From: JBAXAM01 sp037142515
Lineage (GTDB): Bacteria; Pseudomonadota; Gammaproteobacteria; UBA9339
DNA: 33,230 bases
Assembly: GCA_037142515.1 (NCBI GenBank)
Contig: JBAXAM010000012.1
Coordinates: 1-33,230, forward strand
Reading direction: 5' to 3'
Numbering within the stretch: position 1 is the first letter of the stretch; the number at the start of each line of letters is the position of its first letter. The notes beneath the pieces are model-generated. The model was not told the DNA's origin and did not search any database. It saw only the letters and a list, made by a program, of their open reading frames with translations. Positions 1 to 7,663 of this stretch are shown here, in pieces. A program made the translations under genes and the position numbers.

Positions 1-79
1 TTTAAAAGGGCTAGAAGTTTAAACATATTTACAGAAAAAAAGTTGCTTTATCTGAAAAATTTATGTAGGAGTAGTGTGT

Positions 80-95
80 GTCGGTGTCAACCGAC
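80..95. other. Small hairpin in the intergenic tail after recN
   Basis: A 6-bp perfect stem (GTCGGT / ACCGAC) closes a 4-nt loop and is followed on the plus strand by GAGTTTTC, a short T run. It could be a weak terminator for a plus-strand gene lying left of the window. On the minus strand, where recN ends at 187, no T tract follows. Apart from this hairpin I see no gene or clear signal in bases 1-186. Confidence 0.3.
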
Positions 96-186
96 GAGTT
101 TTCGAATTGATAGCAGATATGTGTTCTGTAGAAAGTTATGTAGCATTGGATATTTGTATAATAAATACTATTTGATGTCAATTAAA

Positions 187-1848
187 TTATTTTAGCATTT
201 CTTTTGCGTGTGCTAGCGTTTGTTGCGTAATTTTTATACCGCCGAGCATGCGTGCGATTTCGTTGACACGCTCGTTTTGATTTAAAGTGGTAAGCATAAC
301 TTCAGTGTTGTTGGCGTTGGCGGTTTTCTCGACCAAAATATGATTGTGACTTTGGGCTGCGACTTGGGGTAGGTGTGTGATGCAAATTACTTGAGTGCTT
401 TCGGCAAGTTTACGTAACAGTTGCCCAACAATATCCGCGGTTTTACCGCCGATGCCAGCATCAATTTCATCAAAAATCAAAGTTGGGGTAACCTCTTTTT
501 CTGCGGTAATTACCTGAATAGCAAGACTAATGCGCGACAATTCACCGCCAGATGCAACTTTGCTCAGTGGTTGCAACGGTTGTCCAGGGTTGGCACTGAC
601 CAAAAATTCAATTCTTTCCAAACCATTAGCACTAAAATTTTTATTAATATTTGGTAGAAGGTTTATTGAAAATTTACCACCGGCCATGCTCAAAAGCTGC
701 ATTTTTGTTGTTACTAATTGATTAAGTTTTGTTGTGGCAAGTTTACGTCCAAGTGTTAGTTCGTTTGCGGCATCGAGGTAAGATTTTTCTAGTTCTTTTT
801 CGGTGGTTTGGGCTTTTTCTAGTTGAGTAGTTATGGTCTGTAGGTTTTCTAGTTGCTTTTCAAGACCAATGCGTACTTGTGGTAGGTCTTGTGGTTCTAC
901 TTTGTGTTTATGCGCTAGGTCGTAAATATGAGTTAGTTGTTCTTCAACTTGTTTTTGCCTGTCTTCGTTGAATTCGATAGAATGCAAATTTTGTCGTATA
1001 TTAGCAGAAGCTTCCTGAGTTTGAATAATTGCGTTTTGTAATAATTCGATGGTGCTTGCGATATTGGGGTCAATTTCTTTAAATTTTTCTAATTTATTTT
1101 TGGCGTTATATAAACCGCGAATTGCGGCACTGTGTTCATTTTCAGTTATAATCTCTAGGGCTGCATTAAGGCTAAATGCTATTTGCTCAGTACTACTAAA
1201 ACGTTTTTGTTCAGTGCGCAGGCTTTCTAAGTTCTCGATACTAAAATCAATGGATTCTAATTCTTTTAGTTGATAAGTTAAAAAATCAATTTTAGTTTGG
1301 TAGTCTTCAGCGCTGTTTTCAAGTTCGATAAGTTCTTTTTTGATTTTAACCCAAGAGCTATAAAGTAATTTTACTTTGGCCGCTAGAGAGTTATTGTCGG
1401 CAAAAGCATCAAGTAATTCACGTTGGCGTTCGGGGTTTAATAGTGCTTGATGTTCATGTTGTCCATGAATGTCAATTAATAATGTGCTGATGTTGCGCAA
1501 TGTTTGTTGTGTGCATGGATTGCCGTTAATGCTGCTTTTACAGTGGCCATCACTAGAAATGATGCGGCGAATGATACATTCATTTTCGCTATCTATTTCT
1601 TGTTCTATTAGCAAGTCACGGATGTGCTTTAAGTTAGTGAGATCAAACATTAATGTTATTTCGCAGCGCTGGGCGCCGCTGCGAACTAGTGAGGCATCGG
1701 CGCGCGCTCCTAGTGCTAATTCTATGGTATCGATGATAATAGATTTGCCAGCGCCGGTTTCGCCAGTTACAACCGTCATTTCTGACTGTAAATCTAACTC
1801 AAGTTCTTTAATTATGGCAAAATTTTTGATGTTGATATAAGTCAGCAT
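187..1848 (-). CDS. recN: DNA repair protein RecN
   Basis: RecN is an SMC-like ATPase of recombinational double-strand-break repair. The 553-residue protein has the expected architecture: N-terminal Walker A GETGAGKS at about residues 29-36, a long charged coiled-coil middle (about 150-380), then the ABC signature SGGELSRISLA and Walker B LIFDEIDAGIGG near the C terminus, followed by ICITHLPQVAA. I chose the start giving MLTYINIKNFAII, the usual N terminus of the family. A longer in-frame start at 1899 exists but would run into nadK, and its extra 17 residues look non-conserved. The gene begins 10 nt after the nadK stop, so the two are probably co-transcribed, an arrangement known in other gammaproteobacteria. 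I saw no LexA-type CTGT-N8-ACAG box upstream. Length is normal for the family. Confidence 0.96.
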   Translation of the reverse strand: MLTYINIKNFAIIKELELDLQSEMTVVTGETGAGKSIIIDTIELALGARADASLVRSGAQRCEITLMFDLTNLKHIRDLLIEQEIDSENECIIRRIISSDGHCKSSINGNPCTQQTLRNISTLLIDIHGQHEHQALLNPERQRELLDAFADNNSLAAKVKLLYSSWVKIKKELIELENSAEDYQTKIDFLTYQLKELESIDFSIENLESLRTEQKRFSSTEQIAFSLNAALEIITENEHSAAIRGLYNAKNKLEKFKEIDPNIASTIELLQNAIIQTQEASANIRQNLHSIEFNEDRQKQVEEQLTHIYDLAHKHKVEPQDLPQVRIGLEKQLENLQTITTQLEKAQTTEKELEKSYLDAANELTLGRKLATTKLNQLVTTKMQLLSMAGGKFSINLLPNINKNFSANGLERIEFLVSANPGQPLQPLSKVASGGELSRISLAIQVITAEKEVTPTLIFDEIDAGIGGKTADIVGQLLRKLAESTQVICITHLPQVAAQSHNHILVEKTANANNTEVMLTTLNQNERVNEIARMLGGIKITQQTLAHAKEMLK

Positions 1849-1858
1849 AGTCCATGAA

Positions 1859-2728
1859 TTATTTTGTTTCCCAATGTAATTTGGTACGTAATGTTTCAAA
1901 ATAGCTATAATCAGTTGGGTGTAGGAGACGTAGTTTTTCCTTGGCTTTTTTTATTTTTATCGAGCTACCATGGAGCATAGTTTGAACTTGGCCATCACAA
2001 CGCACTAGCAAATCAGTAGTATTAGCATTATTAAAGGTCACTTTAATAATGCTATCATTTTTAATTACAATTGGTCGGCTGCTTAAGTTATGTGAGAGCA
2101 TTGGGACTAATGCTACAGTCTCGAGAGCAGGGTGTAAAATTGGTCCACCACCAGATAGAGCGTGAGCTGTTGAACCAGTTGGTGTGGCAATAATTAGGCC
2201 ATCAGCGTGGTAGTTGCACAAGAAATTCTTATCAACATGTACGGAAAAATCGATCATGTGTCCGGCGATATACGAAAGGAATACGATATCATTGAGCGCT
2301 AGATTTTTTATAGTAGCTCTATCATGATTATGCGTTTCCGTCGCCAACAAGAAGCGCTGCTCTTCATGATATTCTCCTGCTAAAATCGCATCAATTTTGG
2401 TAATGTTGTCTGGTGTGATATCAGTCAAAAATCCCAATTTTCCACGATTAATACCGATTATGGGCAAGTTTTGGCGAGCGGCAATATGGGCTGCGCTGAG
2501 TAGACTACCATCGCCACCAACAACGATAATTAGTTCACAATTATCATGTAATTTTTCCCTGGGAATCACTGGAAGTTTATATCTTGGTAATATCTTGGCA
2601 GTGTCATGCTCCAGTGCGATATTAATTTTTTTGCTTTGTAGGTGTTTGATCAAATTCGACAGAGTCTTTCTGGTATCGACAGTGCTTTGTCGACCAATTA
2701 TAGCAACACTTTTAAAGATAGAGCGCAT
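1859..2728 (-). CDS. nadK: NAD kinase
   Basis: This enzyme phosphorylates NAD to NADP in the cytoplasm. The 289-residue protein carries the family hallmarks: GGDGS at residues 71-75 (catalytic Asp73), the INRGKLGFL segment at about 93-101, and the glycine-rich HADGLIIATPTGSTAHALSG region at about 174-193 that binds the dinucleotide. The length is typical of proteobacterial NadK. It is the first gene of a two-gene minus-strand unit with recN, 10 nt apart. The 99-bp gap upstream is shared with divergent rarA and holds a perfect 10-bp inverted repeat that could regulate one or both genes. Confidence 0.96.
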   Translation of the reverse strand: MRSIFKSVAIIGRQSTVDTRKTLSNLIKHLQSKKINIALEHDTAKILPRYKLPVIPREKLHDNCELIIVVGGDGSLLSAAHIAARQNLPIIGINRGKLGFLTDITPDNITKIDAILAGEYHEEQRFLLATETHNHDRATIKNLALNDIVFLSYIAGHMIDFSVHVDKNFLCNYHADGLIIATPTGSTAHALSGGGPILHPALETVALVPMLSHNLSSRPIVIKNDSIIKVTFNNANTTDLLVRCDGQVQTMLHGSSIKIKKAKEKLRLLHPTDYSYFETLRTKLHWETK

Positions 2729-2753
2729 GGAAACAAAATAGCATAATTTTGTG

Positions 2754-2780
2754 TTATTTTGAATATAGTGTTCAAAATAA
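2754..2780. promoter_or_regulatory. Perfect 10-bp inverted repeat, candidate operator between nadK and rarA
   Basis: TTATTTTGAA (2754-2763) and its exact reverse complement TTCAAAATAA (2771-2780) are separated by 7 nt. The dyad sits in the only non-coding gap between the divergent nadK and rarA genes, where a repressor or activator site would be expected. The spacing of half-site centres is about 17 bp, which suits a dimeric helix-turn-helix protein. It does not match a LexA or Fur box that I know. No T tract follows, so it is not a terminator. Confidence 0.5.
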
Positions 2781-2827
2781 AGAAAGTCGTTGTTTTAGGC
2801 ATATCTTATGACATAAACTAGTACAAA

Positions 2828-4153
2828 ATGAATACAGTAAAAAATCAGCTTGAAAACGCTTATCAACCGCTAGCGGCGCGGATGCGGCCGCGCGAGATAA
2901 ATGAATTTATTGGTCAGAGTCATTTGCTGGGAAAGGGAAAACCACTGCGGCGTGCTATTGAGAGTAAAATTTTACACTCCATGATTTTGTGGGGTCCGCC
3001 GGGAAGTGGTAAAACAACGCTTGCAAAATTATTGGCTGCTAGTGCAAATGCGCATGTAGTGGGAATTTCGGCAGTGCTTGCTGGAGTGAAAGACATTCGA
3101 GAGGTAATTGAGCTTGCCAAAAACGTACGCATGACCAAAAACCAGCCTACGGTGTTGTTTGTTGATGAAGTACATCGCTTTAATAAGGCTCAGCAAGATG
3201 CGTTTTTGCCATTTGTTGAAGATGGTACGCTGACTTTAATCGGTGCCACTACTGAAAATCCATCTTTTGAATTAAATAATGCTTTGCTTTCGCGTACTCG
3301 TGTTTACGTACTAAAACGAATGCATGAGGATGAAATTTTGCAAGTAATTGATCAGGCACTGGCAGATAAAAACCGTGGCTTTGGTATGCGCAACATAATT
3401 TTTCCAAAAGAGCTAAAGGAAAGATTAGCTCATGCTGCTGATGGTGATGCGCGGCAAGCATTAAATTTTTTAGAAATTTGTACTGATTTTGCTGAGGCAA
3501 CTACGCAGGGAGAAGTGATCTCTGAGGGTGCGTTAAAAGAAATTCTTACCGATGGAGTGCGGCGTTTTGATAAAAGCGGTGAAGTTTTTTATGATCAAAT
3601 TTCTGCATTGCATAAAGCCGTACGAGGCTCTTCGCCAGATGCTGCTTTATATTGGCTTTGTCGTATGCTAGATGGTGGATGTGATCCGGAGTATATTGTG
3701 CGGCGCGTTGTGCGTATGGCTAGTGAAGATATTGGTAATGCGGATCCACGAGCTTTAAGTTTAGCGCTTGAGGCGTGGCAAGTTTATGAGCGCTTAGGTT
3801 CGCCGGAAGGGGAGTTGGCAATTGCTCAAGCAGTAATCTATATGGCAGTTGCTGCCAAAAGTAATGCTTGCTATATAGCACTTGGTGAGGCAAAAGCAGA
3901 TGTCAAAGAATATGGTTCGCTTGAAGTACCCCTGCATATTCGCAATGCGCCTACTAGATTAATGAAGCAGCTGGGTTATGGCAAAAATTATCGTTATGCT
4001 CATGATGAAGCTGATGCCTACGCAGCGGGAGAGAATTATTTTCCCGATGGTATGCCAAAGAAGCAATATTATCGCCCAGTTTTAAGAGGACTTGAAATTA
4101 AAATTAGCGAAAAGTTAGAACAGCTAAGAAAAATAGACGCGAAAAGTGTATAA
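2828..4153 (+). CDS. rarA: Replication-associated recombination protein A (AAA+ ATPase)
   Basis: RarA (MgsA) is an AAA+ ATPase related to clamp-loader and RuvB ATPases and acts at stalled replication forks. The 441-residue sequence shows Walker A GPPGSGKT at 56-63, Walker B VLFVDEVHRFN with Asp113-Glu114, sensor-1 GATTENPSFE, the arginine-finger segment ALLSRTRV, and the C-terminal MgsA tetramerisation domain with DPEYIVRRVVRMASEDIGNADP. Its length is standard. serS follows after 26 nt on the same strand. In E. coli the order is ftsK-lolA-rarA-serS; here rarA-serS is separated from ftsK-lolA by about 14 kb. Confidence 0.96.
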   Translation: MNTVKNQLENAYQPLAARMRPREINEFIGQSHLLGKGKPLRRAIESKILHSMILWGPPGSGKTTLAKLLAASANAHVVGISAVLAGVKDIREVIELAKNVRMTKNQPTVLFVDEVHRFNKAQQDAFLPFVEDGTLTLIGATTENPSFELNNALLSRTRVYVLKRMHEDEILQVIDQALADKNRGFGMRNIIFPKELKERLAHAADGDARQALNFLEICTDFAEATTQGEVISEGALKEILTDGVRRFDKSGEVFYDQISALHKAVRGSSPDAALYWLCRMLDGGCDPEYIVRRVVRMASEDIGNADPRALSLALEAWQVYERLGSPEGELAIAQAVIYMAVAAKSNACYIALGEAKADVKEYGSLEVPLHIRNAPTRLMKQLGYGKNYRYAHDEADAYAAGENYFPDGMPKKQYYRPVLRGLEIKISEKLEQLRKIDAKSV

Positions 4154-4179
4154 TTTTTTTAGTAAAGAGAGAGGAATTT

Positions 4180-5454
4180 ATGCTTGATCCAAAATGTTTT
4201 CGTACTGAACTTGCGGCAACTGCAAAGCTGCTAAAAAAGCGCGGTGTTGAGCTGGATATTGCTTTGATTCAAGAACTCGAAGAAAAGCGCAAATTAGCTC
4301 AGATAGAAGTACAGCAATTGCAAAATGAGCGTAATCAGCGCTCAAAAGAAATTGGCCTAGCTAAAGCGCAAGGAATAGATGCGAGTCATGTTGTAGCTAC
4401 GATGCATAGTGTTGGTGCAAAGCTTGAATTTAAGCAAGCGGAACTAGAAGAAGTCTTGACAAAGCTTACGGAAATTTATCATACGACACCAAATTTACCG
4501 CAGGCAACAGTTCCTGATGGTTTGGGCGAAGAAAATAATTTAGAAGTGAGGCGATGGGGTGAGCCAAGAAAATTTGCTTTTACTCCTAAAGATCATGCTG
4601 AGTTGGGCGTGCAATTGGGTATGATGGATTTTGAAAATGCCGCTAAGATTACTGGGGCTAGGTTTGTCGTGCTTTATGATAAATTAGCAAGGCTGCAGCG
4701 AGCACTAAGAGAATTCGCACTTGATGTTCATACGCAAGAGCATGGCTATAAAGAAGTTTATGTCCCTAATCTGGTTAATGCTGCAAGTTTATTTGGTACG
4801 GGAAATTTACCTAAGTTTGGTGATGACTTATTTAATATTGATAATGAATTTAAATATAGTTTAATTCCAACTGCTGAAGTTCCAGTGACTAATTTGCTGC
4901 GTGATACCATTACTCCAGAAGAAAAATTACCCATAAAGTATGTGTCGCATACGCCTTGTTATCGCAGCGAAGCTGGTAGTTATGGTAAAGATTTGCGCGG
5001 TATGATCAGGCAGCATCAATTTGAAAAAGTTGAGCTGGTGCGTATAGAAAAGCCGCAAGATTCTTACCAGGCACATGAAGAGCTAACTGCGCATGCAGAA
5101 AAGATATTACAAAAATTAGAGTTGCCATATCGTGTAGTAGCGTTATGTGGCGGTGACCTAGGTTTTGCTTCATCGAAAACTTATGACTTAGAAGTATGGC
5201 TTCCGGCGCAAAATAGATATCGTGAAATAGCTTCTTGTAGTAATTTTGAGGATTTTCAGGCGCGGCGAATGCAAGCACGGTTGCGGAATACACAAACTGG
5301 CAAAACTGAATTGGTACATACCTTAAATGGTACTGGGTTGGCTATAGGTCGCGCTGTTGTTGCTATTTTAGAAAACTTTCAAGATGCAGCAGGGCATATT
5401 CACTTGCCTGAAGTTTTGTGGAAGTATATGGATGGGGAAAAAGTGATTAAATGA
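4180..5454 (+). CDS. serS: Seryl-tRNA synthetase
   Basis: This class II aminoacyl-tRNA synthetase charges tRNA-Ser (and tRNA-Sec where present). The N-terminal third (about residues 25-105) is a charged helical hairpin, the long coiled-coil arm that contacts the tRNA variable loop. The catalytic core shows motif 2, CYRSEAGSYGKDLRGMIR followed by QHQFEKVE (about 260-285), and motif 3, LNGTGLAIGRAVVAILEN, near the C terminus. A clear Shine-Dalgarno run (GAGAGAGGA) precedes the ATG. The stop codon overlaps the lptF start (ATGA, 5451-5454), which suggests translational coupling to LPS transport genes. Length of 424 aa is normal. Confidence 0.97.
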   Translation: MLDPKCFRTELAATAKLLKKRGVELDIALIQELEEKRKLAQIEVQQLQNERNQRSKEIGLAKAQGIDASHVVATMHSVGAKLEFKQAELEEVLTKLTEIYHTTPNLPQATVPDGLGEENNLEVRRWGEPRKFAFTPKDHAELGVQLGMMDFENAAKITGARFVVLYDKLARLQRALREFALDVHTQEHGYKEVYVPNLVNAASLFGTGNLPKFGDDLFNIDNEFKYSLIPTAEVPVTNLLRDTITPEEKLPIKYVSHTPCYRSEAGSYGKDLRGMIRQHQFEKVELVRIEKPQDSYQAHEELTAHAEKILQKLELPYRVVALCGGDLGFASSKTYDLEVWLPAQNRYREIASCSNFEDFQARRMQARLRNTQTGKTELVHTLNGTGLAIGRAVVAILENFQDAAGHIHLPEVLWKYMDGEKVIK

Positions 5455-6581
5455 AGATTATTAATCAATATCTAGCTCGAGAAGTTTATACCGCAATGTT
5501 GGTTGTGATTGTGGTATTGCTAGTTGTTTTTTTAAGTAATCAATTTGTGCGTTTTATGCACTTTGCTGCTGCTGGTAACTTACCTGGTCATGGAGTAAAA
5601 ATACTCTTGTTATTGCAACTACCGATTTTGTCGGCAGTGCTTTTGCCAGTCAGTTTGTTTTTAGCAATATTACTTGCGTATGGTCGATTATATGCTGATA
5701 GTGAAATGACAGTATTTGTTGCTTGCGGAGTGAGTCCACTGCAATTGCTGAAAATTACTTTTGGTTTTTCGGTTGCGGTGATGCTGGTGGTTGCGCTTTT
5801 GGCCTTATGGATTAATCCTAAGATTTCTGCTTATTCCGATCGTATCTTATCCGGTGCTATTTCAAGAACCGCTTTGGATATGGTGAAGCCAAATAGTTTT
5901 ACTCCTATTTTAAAAGACAAGTTAATTTTTTATGTTGATGCTACGTCGAAAAATAAGGAACAATTTTCCCAAGTTTTTGTTGCCCAGCAACCAGATGTGA
6001 GTGATCCTATGGGTAAAAACAAGCTAAGTTTGGTTATGGCAAAAAGCGCTTCCCAAAAAGTTGATCAAAAAACTGGAGATTTATATATAATCCTTACCGA
6101 TGGTTATCGTTATGTTGGGCGGCCCGGGCAAAAAGATTATGAGGTAATGAAATATGATGAGTACGCTGTGCGCGTGCCGCAAAATGTCAGTCCTGCAAAA
6201 ATAGATGCAAGCGGTACACCAACCATGCAATTGTGGCATAAGCGTCATGATGCGTTGGCAGCAGCAGAATTGCAGTGGCGTATTTCACTGCCATTATCAG
6301 CGTTAATTTTGACTTTACTTGGCGCTCCACTCAGTAAAATAAGACCAAGATGTGGACGGTATGCCAAGCTTGTTCCAGCTGTTTTGCTGTATGTTACGTA
6401 TGCAAATTTTTTGTTTTTGGCCAGAGCATGGATGAGGAGTGGAGTGCTTACTCCGATGCTTGGGATGTGGTGGGTACATGGTATAATGTTAGTTGCTGCA
6501 ATTGTTTTAATTGGGCAGCAGATTGGTTGGAGCAGAATGCTATATGAGCTTAAAATTAAAAGTGATCCAGAGGTAAATTAA
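5451..6581 (+). CDS. lptF: LPS export ABC transporter permease LptF
   Basis: LptF is one of the two inner-membrane permeases of the LptB2FG complex, which extracts LPS from the inner membrane and pushes it along the LptC-LptA-LptD bridge. The 376-residue protein has the YjgP/YjgQ family layout: an N-terminal membrane block (about 10-35, 50-80, 100-120), a periplasmic beta-jellyroll (about 125-260) and a C-terminal membrane block (about 275-360). The N terminus (IINQYLAREVYTAMLVV) is typical of LptF. It overlaps serS by 4 nt and is followed after 3 nt by lptG. No lptB, lptA or lptC is present in the window. Confidence 0.93.
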   Translation: MKIINQYLAREVYTAMLVVIVVLLVVFLSNQFVRFMHFAAAGNLPGHGVKILLLLQLPILSAVLLPVSLFLAILLAYGRLYADSEMTVFVACGVSPLQLLKITFGFSVAVMLVVALLALWINPKISAYSDRILSGAISRTALDMVKPNSFTPILKDKLIFYVDATSKNKEQFSQVFVAQQPDVSDPMGKNKLSLVMAKSASQKVDQKTGDLYIILTDGYRYVGRPGQKDYEVMKYDEYAVRVPQNVSPAKIDASGTPTMQLWHKRHDALAAAELQWRISLPLSALILTLLGAPLSKIRPRCGRYAKLVPAVLLYVTYANFLFLARAWMRSGVLTPMLGMWWVHGIMLVAAIVLIGQQIGWSRMLYELKIKSDPEVN

Positions 6582-6584
6582 GGC

Positions 6585-7649
6585 GTGAAAATCATTACAA
6601 AATATCTTGGTATCACGATTATTACCTATATTTTATTGGTAATGCTACTTTTGTTTGGATTATTAGCATTCATTGAATTTACGCGAGAATTTTCAAATAT
6701 TGGAACTGGTTACTACGGGTTGCTCCAAGTATTGACTTATGTATCTTTGATGCTGCCGTCTGGTGTTTACCTGTTTTTTCCAATGGCTGGATTGCTAGGT
6801 TGTGTAATTGCTTTGGGTTTACTGGCATCACATAGCGAGTTGATTGTAATGCGTGCTGCTGGAGTCTCGTTGGTTGATGTAACAGTAGCTATTGCTAAAG
6901 CAGCTATGATTTTAATTGTAGTAATGTTAGTTATTGGAGAAGTACTAGCTCCAATAGCACAAAAAATTGCTATGCGTCGAAGAACTGCGGCAATGAGCGG
7001 TGGACAAACTTTGTTAACGGTTCAAGGAACATGGGTACGTAGCGGTAATAATTATGTGCATATTGATCTTGTGTCGAGCAATCGAGAATTGTTCGGTATT
7101 ACGCGATATGAGTTTGACGATAACCACAAACTGAAAACAGCGAGTTTCGCTGAAAGCGGTGTACATCAAGATGGTAAGTGGAAATTTAAAAATATAGTGC
7201 AAACTATTTTTACTGATGAAAAAACCACCAGTGCCACTTTTCCACAACAGGAATGGGAGTTAACTTTAAGTCGACGCTTAATCAGTATGGCGCATCTTGA
7301 TCCGGATCAAGAATCTCTTCCTCAATTATATTCTTATATTAAACATCGCAGACGAAGTGGATTAAATACTGAAAGTTATGAGTTTATTTTTTGGCAAAGA
7401 GTATTTGCGCCATTTGCAACCTTAATAATGATTTTATTGGCCGTACCATTTGTGTTTGGACCACTGCGTAGCACTACTATGGGTTTGCGTATGCTAGTTG
7501 GTGTGATGATAGGTTTTGGTTTTTATATTTTAAATCAGTTTGTTGGTTCGATGAGTGCTGTGTATCAAATTCCACCAATATTAGCAGCTATGTTACCAAC
7601 AATGTTGTTTGCAATTATTGGCGGAGCTCTGGTATTTAAATCTAGATAA
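6585..7649 (+). CDS. lptG: LPS export ABC transporter permease LptG
   Basis: LptG pairs with LptF in the LptB2FG LPS extractor. The 354-residue protein again has membrane helices at both ends and a periplasmic middle domain (about 135-265). The motif IKHRRRSGLNTESYEFIFWQR before the C-terminal helices is typical of LptG. It starts at GTG (6585), three bases after the lptF stop. The upstream GAGG within the lptF end can serve as ribosome binding site. A cyclic-nucleotide/alpha-amylase fusion gene follows after 14 nt on the same strand, an unusual partner for this pair. Confidence 0.93.
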   Translation: MKIITKYLGITIITYILLVMLLLFGLLAFIEFTREFSNIGTGYYGLLQVLTYVSLMLPSGVYLFFPMAGLLGCVIALGLLASHSELIVMRAAGVSLVDVTVAIAKAAMILIVVMLVIGEVLAPIAQKIAMRRRTAAMSGGQTLLTVQGTWVRSGNNYVHIDLVSSNRELFGITRYEFDDNHKLKTASFAESGVHQDGKWKFKNIVQTIFTDEKTTSATFPQQEWELTLSRRLISMAHLDPDQESLPQLYSYIKHRRRSGLNTESYEFIFWQRVFAPFATLIMILLAVPFVFGPLRSTTMGLRMLVGVMIGFGFYILNQFVGSMSAVYQIPPILAAMLPTMLFAIIGGALVFKSR

Positions 7650-7663
7650 CGGAAGAAAAAATT

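Noticed and set aside
187..2728. LexA box controlling recN
   Set aside because: No CTGT-N8-ACAG site was seen upstream of recN or nadK; the dyad at 2754-2780 has a different sequence.
3249..3500. Antisense open frame inside rarA, and similar antisense frames inside recN, serS, glnA and others
   Set aside because: They lie opposite well-conserved genes, have no ribosome binding site or recognisable domain, and look like coding-strand shadows.
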